A DNA stretch of 64,000 bases from an uncultured Clostridia bacterium (GCA_947624715.1 CANQLO010000004.1:20744-84743); one strand, 5' to 3'; counted from the stretch's first letter, positions 1-9,376 are shown. Translations and numbers: made by a program. Notes: a model not told the origin generated them from the letters alone.

Positions 1-188
1 TCCTTTCATTCTTATACCTTCATATAATATCATAAATTGCTTATATAAACAACATTTTAAGGCAATTTTTTTTATTTTTGCAGATAATTTGTGTACATAA
101 TAAATAGCATAAAATTATTTAATTTCCATAATAACTAATCGTTTTTTATTTATTAAATTTCGTTACTTCTCAAACCCCGTTAAAAAAG

Positions 189-218
189 TTATTCACAGAG
201 TTATCCACAGTTTCCACA
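189..218 (+). promoter_or_regulatory. Cluster of DnaA-box-like sites
   Basis: TTATTCACA (189-197), TTATCCACA (201-209) and the near match GTTTCCACA (210-218) lie in tandem in the same orientation. A further perfect TTATCCACA lies at 477-485. TTATCCACA is the consensus DnaA box. Tandem boxes in an AT-rich non-coding region suggest an origin or a DnaA-regulated promoter. Almost all genes to the right read towards this site, which would make them head-on to a fork leaving it, so I do not call it oriC firmly. Confidence 0.45.
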
Positions 219-506
219 GTTTTATTTTTTTGTCACATTTTGTCGAAAACGATAGACATAATATTTTCATATGTTATAATCTTGTAAACTTATTATTATG
301 TTTTTGTAATTTTTTTGTAATTTTATCAGTTATTTTTCTTTGTTCTTCATTCATTTTACTAAGTTTCAATAGTTTTTAATTTTATTATACTTATTTTAAA
401 AATTATGTCTATATTTTTACACAAATATTTCAAATCCTTAAATTTTAGTAAAATTTTAAAGTTTACATTTTTTAAGTTATCCACATTTTATAAACAATAT
501 GTTAAA

Positions 507-643
507 AAAAAACATAAATATAGTTATTTTTGAAAATGCCGCGTAGCGACCAACCGGAGTGGAACGAAGGGCGAATGGAGCAGCAACCTTTAGGTTGCGT
601 TGCGACAACAAGGCTTGAAAAAATAACTATATTTATGTTTTTT
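507..643 (+). repeat. Palindromic repeat element, copy A
   Basis: First of four copies of a repeat with self-complementary AT-rich arms around a GC-rich core. The arms (507-529 and 621-643) are 23-base perfect inverted repeats containing ATAGTTATTT. The core holds the blocks GCGAATGGAG, the hairpin GCAACC-TTTA-GGTTGC and GCGACAACAAGGC, shared with the copies near 35.4, 52.6 and 55.5 kb. This copy carries a longer variant of the left half of the core than the others. Confidence 0.8.
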
Positions 644-664
644 AATTAAATTGATATAAAATTT

Positions 665-698
665 GTAAAAACGGAACAAAATCTTGCTCCGTTTTTAC
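665..698 (-). terminator. Rho-independent terminator after the DUF1294 gene and polC
   Basis: The minus strand reads an 11-bp stem (GTAAAAACGGA pairing with TCCGTTTTTAC) with a loop of about 11 bases, ending in a T run. It lies about 13 bases past the stop of the 711-989 gene, the last gene of the uppS-cdsA-rseP-polC series. Confidence 0.75.
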
Positions 699-710
699 TT
701 TAATAATTTA

Positions 711-989
711 TTATGCTCTTAATTTATAAATAAAATATAAAATCATACAAACTTCTATAAATATTACAAGTGGAATATATCTTTTAAATAATTTTTCATC
801 TCTTCTATAATTAAACATTTCTGAAGCTATCATAATACCGACAAATCCACCTAATATTGCTAAACATAGATACAATGTATCTTCCAATCTCTTGCTTATA
901 TTAATAATTTTTGTTCTAACATTAAGCCACATAAATAAATAAGAAATCATATTTATACATATTACATATCCTATTATAAAACTTGTCAT
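711..989 (-). CDS. Small DUF1294-like membrane protein
   Basis: A 92-residue protein with three hydrophobic segments and a central Gly-rich turn (LAILGGFVGIMIASEMF) followed by a basic YRRDEKLFKR stretch. This is the pattern of the DUF1294 family of small membrane proteins of unknown function. I place the start at the ATG at 989, because a strong GAAAGGAG lies 11 bases upstream; a longer reading from a TTG at 1028 lacks a well-spaced ribosome binding site. It follows polC by about 47 bases and a terminator lies just downstream, so it is probably co-transcribed with polC. Its function is unknown. Confidence 0.6.
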   Translation of the reverse strand: MTSFIIGYVICINMISYLFMWLNVRTKIINISKRLEDTLYLCLAILGGFVGIMIASEMFNYRRDEKLFKRYIPLVIFIEVCMILYFIYKLRA

Positions 990-1036
990 ACTAAGTTTTA
1001 CTCCTTTCTCACTTGTTAAATAGTTCAAAGCCTTTT

Positions 1037-4000
1037 TTATCCAAATAAACTCATTTGATTACTTTGGCTCATTCCATTTAAACAACCTGAATTCTTTAAC
1101 ATTTCTATTCCACTATTGCCTACCTTTGCTCTTATCTTTAAGTCATCTATTGACATAAATTCTCCATCTTTTCTTGCTTCTGCAATTCCTTCAGCTGCTA
1201 CAGTTCCAAATCCAGGAATGCTATTAAGTGGTGGTCTTATTCCGTCATCTTCCATTTTAAACTTTGTTGCATGTGACTCATAAAGATCTATTGGCAAGAA
1301 TGATAGTCCTCTTTCATACATTTCGTTTACAATTTCTAAAGTTTCATACATTGCACTATCTTTTTGTGTTGCATTATTACCTAACAGTTCTATCTCCTTC
1401 ATTTTATTTCTTACTTTTTCTTTACCATGACACATAATATCACTTTCGAAAGCATCAGCTCTAATTGTAAAATATGCTGTATAATATGCTTTTGGAATAT
1501 GTACTTTATACCAAGCAATTCTAAATGCATTTGTAACATATGCTGCTGCATGTGCTTTCGGAAATAGATATTTTATTTTATTACAAGAATCAATATACCA
1601 AGATGGTACATTACATTCTTCCATTATCTTTTTGAATTCAGCCCATTTATCAGGACTTTTAGCAACTTTTCCTTTACGAACAAGCTCCATTATTTTAAAT
1701 GCTGTATTAGGTTTAACACCTTGTTTTATTAAGTATAACATAATATCATCACGAGTACAAATTGTTTCACTTAAAGTTGCTGTTCCATTGTTTATTAGTT
1801 CTTGTGCATTTCCTAACCACACATCAGTACCATGTGATAATCCTGATATTCTTATCAATTCCTCAAAAGTTTTAGGCTTAGTATCTTTAAGCATTCCCCT
1901 AACAAATTTGGTTCCTGACTCAGGAATTCCATATGTTCCTACTTCTGATTTTATTGCTTCTGGAGTTACTCCTAATGCTTCAGTTGATGAATAAATTGAC
2001 ATTGTAGCTTTATCGTCAAGAGGAATCTTTGTTGGATCCAATCCTGTTAAGTCATATAACATACGAATAACAGTTGGATCATCATGTCCTAGAATATCTA
2101 ATTTTAATAAGTTTTGGTCTATTGAGTGATAATCAAAATGTGTAGTTATTATATCTGAGTTAGGATCATCTGCAGGATGTTGTACAGGAGTAAATTCATA
2201 AATTTCTCTTCCCTTTGGTACAACTATAATTCCTCCTGGATGCTGTCCAGTAGTTCTTTTAATTCCAGTACATCCTTTTGAAATTCTTGCAACTTCTGCA
2301 TTACTTGTTGGCTGACCTTTTTCTTCAAAATATTTTTTTACATATCCATATGCTGTTTTATCTGCAACTGTACCAACAGTTCCCGCTTTAAATGTAGTTC
2401 CTTTTCCAAATATCACTTCTGTATATTTATGGGCTTTGGCTTGATATTCTCCTGAGAAGTTTAAATCTATATCTGGCTCTTTGTCACCATTAAATCCTAA
2501 GAAAGTTTCAAATGGTATATCCATTCCATCTTTATCTAATCTATGTCCACATTTTGGACACATCTTATCTGGCAAATCAAATCCATTTTTTATTCCATAA
2601 TCAGTAAAGTCCGAGTATTTACAATTTGGACATCTATAATGTGGTGGAAGTGAATTTACTTCTGTTATTCCTGTCATATTAGCAGCAAATGATGAACCAA
2701 CAGAACCTCGTGAACCTACAATATATCCATCTTCATTAGATTTCCATACTAGTTTTTGTGCAATAATATACATTACGGAGAATCCATTTTTTATAATAGA
2801 GTCTAGTTCTTTATCTAATCTATCTTGTACTATACTTGGTAGAGGATCACCATAAAGCTCATGGGCTTTATTATATGCTATTTCTCTAATTGTTTCTTCA
2901 CATTTTGGAATATATGGTGGACATTTTTCTGGTGATATTGGTCTTATTACCTCACACATATCTGCTATTTTGTTAGTATTTGTTACAACAACTTCATATG
3001 CTTTTTCTTCACCTAAGTATGAAAATTCTTTAAGCATTTCTTCCGTAGTTCGTAAATATAATGGTGCTTGAAAATCAGCATCATCATAGCCTTGACCTGC
3101 TTGTATTATTCTTCTATATATTTCATCTTGTGGATCTAAAAAGTGAACATCACAAGTTGCACATACAGGCTTTCCTAGTTTTTCTCCTAAGTCTACTATT
3201 TTTCTAACAATATTTCTTAAATCTTCATCACTTTTAAGTACTCCATCTCTAACCAGATATTCATCATTTCCAATTGGTTGTATCTCCAGATAATCATAGT
3301 CCTTTGCAATATCCTCTATATCTTCATCAGATTTCCCTGCTAAAATTGCCTGATACAATTCTCCTTGGTCGCAAGCCGTTCCTATTATCAAGCCTTCAGA
3401 ATATTTCTTTAAAATTGATTTTAATATCAATGGTCTTTTGTGAAAATATTTTACATGTGAATATGATACCAATTTATATAAATTTTTTAATCCTACATAA
3501 TCTTTTGCTAAAATTATTATATGGTAACTTTTTAATTTTTTGAAATTAGCATTTCCCGCTTCTTTATTATCAATATCAGCTAACTTCTTGATTCCTTGTT
3601 CTTCAAGCTTTTTGCACATTACATTAAATACTTTTACTGTTGTATCAACATCATCTAAAGCTCTGTGTGCAACTTCTACTTTTATTCCCATATTTTCTGC
3701 TATAATTCCAAGTTTATATTTCTTGTAATCAGGATATAAATCTTTTGCTAATCTTAATGTATCTAAATATGTATAATCAAACTTTAATCCTAATTTTTCA
3801 CAATTATATCTTAAAAATCCTGTATCAAAATCAGCATTATGTGCAACCAAAACAGAGTCACCAAAAAACTCCAAAATTTTTGGTAATACTTCTTCTATTT
3901 TAGGAGCATCTTTTACCATATCATCAGTTATGTTTGTAATTTTTTGTACTTTATAAGGTATAGGTTTTTCTGGATTTACAAAAGTAGAAAAGCTATCAAT

Positions 4001-5557
4001 TACTTCTCCATTTTTTATTTTCATAATTCCAACTTCTGTGATTTTTTCTGTTCTAAAAGATGTTCCTGTTGTCTCTAAATCAAATACACAGTAAGTTGTA
4101 TCTTTTAAGGTTTGTCCCTTATCCTTTGTTATGACTGGTTCTTTATCTAAAACTAGATATCCTTCAACACCATATATAATTTTTATTCCTGCTTTTTCAT
4201 ATCCCAAATCTTCCATTAGATGATGTGCTTCAGGAAAAGACTGAACTACACCATGGTCAGTTATTGCTATTGATTTCATTCCCCATTTCATTGCTCTCTT
4301 GATTAAATCAGTAGCTGATGTTACTGCATCCATTTGGCTCATCTGTGTATGCATATGTAATTCTGTTCTTTTTACTTCACTATTGTCCATTCTAATAGCC
4401 TTTTTTATTGGTTCTGTTTCAACAATAGTTGATGCCATTACTGTAATTTCTTTTGCAAAATTATCAAAGCCTGCTCTTCCTCCAACTTTTACAGCAGTGC
4501 CATTTTTCAATCTTTTTAAAATTGCATCTTTCTTATCTGGCATAGCAAATATCTTACAAGTTATCGTACTTGTTCCGTCATATACATCAAAAGAAAGTAG
4601 AAATTTACCTGTCTTCTTTAATTCTGTTGGATCAGCTACATTTACTATTTCTCCAATTAATTGAACTCCTGCTGTATCCATTCCTATATCTTCTATTTTT
4701 ATAATCTCTTCCTTAATATCTGCATTTCTACCATAAATCACACTTGGATCTGTTGGCTCCGAATTGTTATCTTGTTCTTGATTTTCTTTTTTCTTAAAAT
4801 TACCTTTGTTAAAATTATTATTGTTCCAATTATTATTTGATGATTTTTCTTTCCAATTTTGCTTTTCTTGTGTAAAGTTATTTTTCTTAAACTCTGGACT
4901 ACCACTGTTTGCTACACTTTGCTCTTGACTTTCTTTTTGTGTAATTTGAGCCTTAACTGAATTTTCAGAGTATTCTTTTATTAAATTCTCTCGTTCTTGT
5001 ATAAAATCACTCTCGTTTTTTATAGTATTTTCTTCAATAAAATTAACTTTATAATTTTTGCCATAAATATCTTTTATAAAGTTCGTTATTTTCGTATTTA
5101 TCCCTTGTTTTTCAAGTAAAGTTTTTCCCTTATAATTTAAATGAGTATTTATATTTCCATCTTTAATTTCAATATTACTTCCTTTTAAAAATGCTTTAAT
5201 AACAGGAACCTTTTTTGATAAATGTCCTAATATATCTTTCCAATCATTTACTATTGTGTTATCTAAGTCAAATCTTTTGCTTTGCTTTACTTCATCATTA
5301 ATCGGAATAACATTGTTAGCATCTTCATTTGGAAAACTTATCTTGAAACTAACTTCACTAAAATTAAATCTCTTTTTTGCGTATGATTCAAATTTTTCTA
5401 TCTCTGGAATAGGAATTAAATCATTAGACTGCAAAAAAAGCTCTAATTTATTTGTCTTTTTATACAAATTAACATTAGAGATTTTTGCATTTGCTAGTGC
5501 AAAACTATCAGTACTATAATCACCAAATACCATTTTTACTTCTTTTAACTGTTCCAA
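1037..5557 (-). CDS. polC: DNA polymerase III alpha subunit, Gram-positive PolC type
   Basis: The replicative polymerase of low-GC Gram-positives, with proofreading in the same chain. At 1506 residues it is slightly longer than the usual 1430-1470. The N-terminal domain is followed by an Asn/Gln/Lys-rich linker (about 200-270), an OB fold, a PHP domain (ELHMHTQMSQMD, ITDHG), a DnaQ-type exonuclease (FDLETTG, AHNADFD, HRALDDVDTT) inserted near residues 485-650, a zinc-binding segment (CPNC...CPKCGH) and the polymerase core with PDIDLNFSG. The end, QMSLFG, fits a beta-clamp-binding motif. The start is probably a TTG eight bases after a GGGGG Shine-Dalgarno; an in-frame ATG eight codons on is the alternative. 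It has no in-frame CGG codon. Confidence 0.97.
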   Translation of the reverse strand: MEQLKEVKMVFGDYSTDSFALANAKISNVNLYKKTNKLELFLQSNDLIPIPEIEKFESYAKKRFNFSEVSFKISFPNEDANNVIPINDEVKQSKRFDLDNTIVNDWKDILGHLSKKVPVIKAFLKGSNIEIKDGNINTHLNYKGKTLLEKQGINTKITNFIKDIYGKNYKVNFIEENTIKNESDFIQERENLIKEYSENSVKAQITQKESQEQSVANSGSPEFKKNNFTQEKQNWKEKSSNNNWNNNNFNKGNFKKKENQEQDNNSEPTDPSVIYGRNADIKEEIIKIEDIGMDTAGVQLIGEIVNVADPTELKKTGKFLLSFDVYDGTSTITCKIFAMPDKKDAILKRLKNGTAVKVGGRAGFDNFAKEITVMASTIVETEPIKKAIRMDNSEVKRTELHMHTQMSQMDAVTSATDLIKRAMKWGMKSIAITDHGVVQSFPEAHHLMEDLGYEKAGIKIIYGVEGYLVLDKEPVITKDKGQTLKDTTYCVFDLETTGTSFRTEKITEVGIMKIKNGEVIDSFSTFVNPEKPIPYKVQKITNITDDMVKDAPKIEEVLPKILEFFGDSVLVAHNADFDTGFLRYNCEKLGLKFDYTYLDTLRLAKDLYPDYKKYKLGIIAENMGIKVEVAHRALDDVDTTVKVFNVMCKKLEEQGIKKLADIDNKEAGNANFKKLKSYHIIILAKDYVGLKNLYKLVSYSHVKYFHKRPLILKSILKKYSEGLIIGTACDQGELYQAILAGKSDEDIEDIAKDYDYLEIQPIGNDEYLVRDGVLKSDEDLRNIVRKIVDLGEKLGKPVCATCDVHFLDPQDEIYRRIIQAGQGYDDADFQAPLYLRTTEEMLKEFSYLGEEKAYEVVVTNTNKIADMCEVIRPISPEKCPPYIPKCEETIREIAYNKAHELYGDPLPSIVQDRLDKELDSIIKNGFSVMYIIAQKLVWKSNEDGYIVGSRGSVGSSFAANMTGITEVNSLPPHYRCPNCKYSDFTDYGIKNGFDLPDKMCPKCGHRLDKDGMDIPFETFLGFNGDKEPDIDLNFSGEYQAKAHKYTEVIFGKGTTFKAGTVGTVADKTAYGYVKKYFEEKGQPTSNAEVARISKGCTGIKRTTGQHPGGIIVVPKGREIYEFTPVQHPADDPNSDIITTHFDYHSIDQNLLKLDILGHDDPTVIRMLYDLTGLDPTKIPLDDKATMSIYSSTEALGVTPEAIKSEVGTYGIPESGTKFVRGMLKDTKPKTFEELIRISGLSHGTDVWLGNAQELINNGTATLSETICTRDDIMLYLIKQGVKPNTAFKIMELVRKGKVAKSPDKWAEFKKIMEECNVPSWYIDSCNKIKYLFPKAHAAAYVTNAFRIAWYKVHIPKAYYTAYFTIRADAFESDIMCHGKEKVRNKMKEIELLGNNATQKDSAMYETLEIVNEMYERGLSFLPIDLYESHATKFKMEDDGIRPPLNSIPGFGTVAAEGIAEARKDGEFMSIDDLKIRAKVGNSGIEMLKNSGCLNGMSQSNQMSLFG

Positions 5558-5579
5558 AATTTTGCCCCCGTTTATTAAA

Positions 5580-6326
5580 TTATAACCTAGCTATATCATT
5601 AAATGCAACCACAATTGAAAATATTATTAAAGCAATAAATCCAAAAGATTGAATACTTGCTTCTACGTTTTTATCTAATGGCTTTTTTCGTATTCCTTCT
5701 ATTATAAGTAATACTATTCTACCTCCATCAAGCGGTATTATTGGTAATAAATTTGTTATACCAAGCGATACAGATATAATTGATAATAAATATATGAATT
5801 CTACTAATCCTGATGTTTTTGATACCATATCTGATATTCCTATTGGACCTACCATATCATTCATTTTGACTTTTCCTGTGAAAAGTTGCAATATTCCAAG
5901 TCCCATATTTTCAATAAGCTCTATAATAGCTTTAGATGAATATTGCAGTGCTTCTATAAAGTTTGCATTTACTGATATTAAATATCTTACGAATATTAAT
6001 ATTCCATATGCTAGTATGCCAAACACAATATTTACAATAGCTCCTGCAGCAACTACTGCTATCCTTTTTGGAATACTTGCATTACTAAATGAATCTTTTT
6101 TATTAGATTCTATCTCTTCACCTTCAAGTTTAACAAAACCACCTAGAGGGATAAGTCTTAATTCATAATCTGTTTCTTTCCCTTTTTTACTCCATATCTT
6201 TGGACCAAATCCTATTGCGAATTCATTTACCCTTATTTTGCATAATTTAGCAACTATATAATGACCTGTTTCATGTATCAAAACTAAAAAGCCAAGTAAA
6301 AAAATTATTTTTAAAGCTGTTAACAA
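5580..6326 (-). CDS. rseP: RseP/RasP-like site-2 zinc metalloprotease without PDZ domain
   Basis: An intramembrane metalloprotease of the M50 family, the class that cleaves anti-sigma factors and leftover signal peptides. HETGHYIVAK near the N-terminus is the HExxH zinc site, and NLLPIIPLDGGRI near residue 200 carries the third ligand (NxxPxxPLDGG). The family motifs VNEFAIGFGPK and LIPLGGFVKLEGEE are present. At 248 residues it is about 100 short of RseP/RasP because the PDZ domain is missing: the region after VAAGAIVNIVFG passes directly to the second half. I see no frameshift. Start is a TTG ten bases after GGGAGG. It lies between cdsA and polC, the usual site of rseP in Firmicutes. Confidence 0.88.
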   Translation of the reverse strand: MLTALKIIFLLGFLVLIHETGHYIVAKLCKIRVNEFAIGFGPKIWSKKGKETDYELRLIPLGGFVKLEGEEIESNKKDSFSNASIPKRIAVVAAGAIVNIVFGILAYGILIFVRYLISVNANFIEALQYSSKAIIELIENMGLGILQLFTGKVKMNDMVGPIGISDMVSKTSGLVEFIYLLSIISVSLGITNLLPIIPLDGGRIVLLIIEGIRKKPLDKNVEASIQSFGFIALIIFSIVVAFNDIARL

Positions 6327-6345
6327 GAGTATTTATCCTCCCAAA

Positions 6346-7182
6346 TTATATTATAAGCAATGTTATTAAAATGTATGCAAATGGTATTATGAATATTACG
6401 CTGTCAAACCTATCAAGCATTCCTCCATGACCAGGTATAAGTGCACTAAAATCTTTTATTCCACAATATCTCTTAATTGCCGATGCAGCTAAGTCTCCAA
6501 TCTGTCCTATAACAGTTAGTACCAATATTATTAATGATATTACTATGTAATTTATTGATAATGAAAATACGTTGTTCATTATTAATGTGTATATTAAACC
6601 TATTAAAATAGCCCCTACTACTCCTGCTACACTTCCTTCTATTGTTTTATTTGGACTTATTTCTGTGAATTTATGTTTTCCAAAATTTCTTCCAATAAAG
6701 TATGCACATGTGTCACTTCCCCATGCTGCAATAATTACATACCATATATATATCTTTCCATTTGGATTAATTGCTTGTATTTGGTTCAAAAAGAAAAATG
6801 TAATTGGAATATAGCAGATTCCATAAAGCGTTACTGCAACATCTACTATATTTTTCTTTCCCTTTGAAAAAAATAATTCTGTTGCTAATACTAATATGCA
6901 TATAGGAATTATACATACTAATGAAGCCCACATTATAGTTTTAGGAACAAAATTTAGTAGTATCAGCAATACACTAACAATGTATCCAAGCCACGCTGAT
7001 GGATTTGCTTTTTTACCAGTTTGAAAACAGGTATAGTATTCATATAAGCATATAATTGATAGTGCTGAAATTATTATATTAAAAACAATATTGTTTGCAA
7101 AAATAAACACAATAAGTACTAATGGAAATCCTAAAACTGCACTTATTACTCTTGTAAGTAACCCTCTTTTCTTTTTTTCCAT
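6346..7182 (-). CDS. cdsA: Phosphatidate cytidylyltransferase (CDP-diglyceride synthase)
   Basis: Makes CDP-diacylglycerol from phosphatidate and CTP, the branch point of membrane phospholipid synthesis. The protein has 278 residues, normal for the family, with about eight hydrophobic segments. The signature near the C-terminus, SAIKRYCGIKDFSALIPGHGG followed by MLDRFDS, matches the CdsA pattern (SxxKRxxxxKDxxxxxPGHGGxxDRxD). It sits between uppS and rseP as in other Firmicutes; 20 bases separate it from rseP. A hairpin lies in the 90-base gap to uppS. Confidence 0.95.
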   Translation of the reverse strand: MEKKKRGLLTRVISAVLGFPLVLIVFIFANNIVFNIIISALSIICLYEYYTCFQTGKKANPSAWLGYIVSVLLILLNFVPKTIMWASLVCIIPICILVLATELFFSKGKKNIVDVAVTLYGICYIPITFFFLNQIQAINPNGKIYIWYVIIAAWGSDTCAYFIGRNFGKHKFTEISPNKTIEGSVAGVVGAILIGLIYTLIMNNVFSLSINYIVISLIILVLTVIGQIGDLAASAIKRYCGIKDFSALIPGHGGMLDRFDSVIFIIPFAYILITLLII

Positions 7183-7201
7183 AAAAATCTACCCTTTCTT
7201 C

Positions 7202-7259
7202 GCTTAGAATCCGTACTTCAATGATTTACTTGGTAAATCATCGAAGCTACGATGCTAAG
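7202..7259. repeat. Hairpin between uppS and cdsA
   Basis: An imperfect inverted repeat: TTCAATGATTTAC (7217-7229) pairs with GTAAATCATCGAA (7233-7245), with one internal mismatch and a three-base loop. An outer CTTAG/CTAAG pair extends it. No T run follows, so a terminator is unlikely; an mRNA processing or stability element between uppS and cdsA is possible. Confidence 0.5.
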
Positions 7260-7272
7260 GAACGATTTTGCT

Positions 7273-7974
7273 TTATTTTCCTATTCTTCTTTGACGATTT
7301 GTATAATTTTCAATTGCTTCATCTATATCTTTAGTTGTAAAATCTGGCCAATATTTATCTAAAAATAAGAACTCAGAATATGTTATCTGCCATGGCAAGA
7401 AATTACTTGTTCTATACTCTCCACTTGTTCTTATTAGTAAATCTGGATCTTGTTGTCCATATGTATATAAATTATCTGAAAATACTTCTTCGTTAATATC
7501 TTCTACTTTTAATTTACCATCTAAAACATTTTGTGCTATTTTCTTAGTGGCTCTTACAATTTCGTCTCTTCCTCCATAATTAAATGCAATGTTCAAATTT
7601 AGTCCAGTATTATCTTTAGTTCTATCTTCCATTTTAATCATTTTATTTCTTAGTTTCTCTGGAACACCATCTTTATTACCCAATATTCTTAATTTGATAT
7701 TTTCTAAATCTGCTGTTTTTAAAAATCTGTCAAGATAAAGATCTAGTATTTTAATTATCGCTCCAACTTCTTCTTTAGTTCTTTTCCAGTTTTCTGTAGA
7801 AAAAGCATACACAGTTAAATATTGTAATCCTATTTTATTACAATATTTTGCTATTTCTTCTAGTACTTCTGCACCTTTTTTATGTCCTAAACTTTTTTCA
7901 AGATTATTTTCTTTCGCCCATCTTCTATTACCATCCATTATTATAGCAATATGTTTAATATCAGAGTTTTCCAT
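7273..7974 (-). CDS. uppS: Isoprenyl (undecaprenyl diphosphate) transferase
   Basis: A cis-prenyltransferase that makes the C55 lipid carrier for peptidoglycan and wall polymers. HIAIIMDGNRRWAK at residues 8-21 holds the catalytic Asp (D14) and the diphosphate-binding Arg residues. YAFSTENWKR and the C-terminal DLLIRTSGEYRTSNFLPWQ with SEF are the other conserved blocks. The length of 233 is normal. It lies between frr and cdsA, the standard Firmicute order, with 25 bases to frr. Confidence 0.96.
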   Translation of the reverse strand: MENSDIKHIAIIMDGNRRWAKENNLEKSLGHKKGAEVLEEIAKYCNKIGLQYLTVYAFSTENWKRTKEEVGAIIKILDLYLDRFLKTADLENIKLRILGNKDGVPEKLRNKMIKMEDRTKDNTGLNLNIAFNYGGRDEIVRATKKIAQNVLDGKLKVEDINEEVFSDNLYTYGQQDPDLLIRTSGEYRTSNFLPWQITYSEFLFLDKYWPDFTTKDIDEAIENYTNRQRRIGK

Positions 7975-7999
7975 AAGTCAATTCCTTTCAATATTTAAA

Positions 8000-8548
8000 T
8001 TAAACAGACATAATTTCTGTTTCTTTTTTAGAATATATTTCATCTATTTTAGCTACATTACTATCAGTTGCTTTTTGAATTTTATCTTCTAAAGCTCTTT
8101 CTTCATCTTCTGATATCTCACTATTTTTTAATTTAGCTTTAGCTTCATCCATCTCATCTCTTCTTACATTTCTTATAGCAACTTTTGCTTCTTCAGCCAT
8201 TTTCTTAACATCTTTTACAATTTCTTTTCTTCTTTCTTCTGTAAGTTCTGGAAATGACAAGCGAATTAATTGCCCATCGCTTACAGGATGGATTCCTATA
8301 TCAGCTATTTCTATTGCTTTTTCAATTTGTGATAGTATGCTTCTGTCCCATGGTTGTATAACAATCATTCTTGCTTCTGGCACTGATATACTTGCAACTT
8401 GATTAATTGGTGTTGGTACTCCATAATATTCAACTTGCACCTTATTTAATATTGCTGGATTTGCTCTTCCCGCTCTTACTTCTTGATAATTGTCTTGTAA
8501 ATTAATTAATACTTTTTCCATTCTTTCATTCATTGTCTCTAAACTCAT
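8000..8548 (-). CDS. frr: Ribosome recycling factor
   Basis: Splits post-termination ribosomes together with EF-G. The 182-residue length and the conserved blocks RAGRANPAILNKV, YYGVPTPINQVA, PWDRS and LTEERRKE are diagnostic. The N- and C-terminal helices form the three-helix bundle; the central part is the beta domain. It follows pyrH with a 117-base gap that contains tandem repeats, and leads into uppS. Confidence 0.97.
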   Translation of the reverse strand: MSLETMNERMEKVLINLQDNYQEVRAGRANPAILNKVQVEYYGVPTPINQVASISVPEARMIVIQPWDRSILSQIEKAIEIADIGIHPVSDGQLIRLSFPELTEERRKEIVKDVKKMAEEAKVAIRNVRRDEMDEAKAKLKNSEISEDEERALEDKIQKATDSNVAKIDEIYSKKETEIMSV

Positions 8549-8569
8549 AATAAATTTCTTTCCTTTCTT

Positions 8570-8661
8570 AAATTGGAGTTTTTAATTATCTCTTATTTTA
8601 AATTGGAATTTTTTAATTATCTCCTATCTTAAATTAGAGTTTTTAATTATCTCCTAAATTT
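8570..8661. repeat. Three tandem 30-31 bp repeats between pyrH and frr
   Basis: Three imperfect units begin at 8570, 8600 and 8631, each with AAATTGGA or AAATTAGA followed by TTTTTAATTATCTC. On the transcribed minus strand each unit carries AGGAGATAA or AAGAGATAA, so the array presents repeated Shine-Dalgarno-like sequences with no start codon. It fills most of the pyrH-frr gap. Confidence 0.7.
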
Positions 8662-8665
8662 TTTT

Positions 8666-9376
8666 CTAATCAACTTTTGTTCCTATATTTTCTTCATTAG
8701 CAGCTTTTATAATATTCTTTGGTTCACTCATTGCAAATACAACAAGTGGAATGTTATTATCTTTGCAAATTGAAATTGCAGTTGAATCCATAACTTTTAA
8801 ATCTTTCTCTAAGATTTCTTGATATGTTACATGATCTATTTTTTTAGCTGTTGGGTCAATTTTTGGATCTGCAGTATAAACTCCATCTATAGTTTTTGCA
8901 ACTAATATTGCATTTGCTCCTATTTCAGCTGCTCTTAAAGCTGCTGCTGTATCTGTTGAAAAAAATGGACTTCCTGTTCCACAAGAGAAAATTAATATTC
9001 TTCCTTTTTCTAAATGTCTCATTGCTCTTCTTTGTGTAAATGGTTCTGCTATTTGTCTCATTTCTATTGCTGTTTGTAATCTTGTTGCTATTCCTCTTTT
9101 TTCAATAGCATCTTGAAGAGCTAAACCATTCATTGCTGTAGCTAACATTCCCATATAATCTGCTGTGGTTCTTACCATATTTTCTCCATATTTTCCTCTC
9201 CAGAAGTTTCCTCCACCAACAACAATTGCTATCTCTACTCCCATATCATACAATTCTTTTATTGCATCACTTATTTGATTTAATGTCTTTTCATCAATTC
9301 CTGTCTTATTATCTCCAGCTAATGCTTCTCCACTTAATTTTAATAATACTCTTTTATACAAAGCTTTTTCCCCCAT
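8666..9376 (-). CDS. pyrH: UMP kinase
   Basis: Phosphorylates UMP to UDP in pyrimidine nucleotide synthesis. The 236-residue protein has the amino-acid-kinase fold: [11 protein letters not shown] at the N-terminus, [28 protein letters not shown], and the nucleotide-binding [17 protein letters not shown], followed by [10 protein letters not shown]. It is the first gene of the pyrH-frr-uppS-cdsA-rseP-polC series, as in many Firmicutes, although tsf and rpsB are not next to it here. Confidence 0.97.
   Translation of the reverse strand: MGEKALYKRVLLKLSGEALAGDNKTGIDEKTLNQISDAIKELYDMGVEIAIVVGGGNFWRGKYGENMVRTTADYMGMLATAMNGLALQDAIEKRGIATRLQTAIEMRQIAEPFTQRRAMRHLEKGRILIFSCGTGSPFFSTDTAAALRAAEIGANAILVAKTIDGVYTADPKIDPTAKKIDHVTYQEILEKDLKVMDSTAISICKDNNIPLVVFAMSEPKNIIKAANEENIGTKVD

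Larger units (their letters stand above)
1..710. other. Non-coding AT-rich region at the window edge
   Basis: I see no gene in this 710-base stretch. It holds DnaA-box-like 9-mers (189-218 and 477-485), a long palindromic repeat (507-643) and a terminator for the leftward operon (665-698), each listed separately. Long A/T runs dominate the rest. A gene may begin to the left of the window, but nothing inside supports one. Confidence 0.6.

Noticed and set aside
1..700. Firm oriC call
   Set aside because: The boxes are convincing but no dnaA, dnaN or rpmH is visible and gene orientation argues against a fork leaving here. Kept as a regulatory-site cluster.
1632..1994. Plus-strand reading frames opposite polC and other minus-strand genes
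   Set aside because: They are antisense shadows of well-conserved genes, with hydrophobic Ser/Leu/Phe/Ile-rich translations typical of AT-rich antisense frames.
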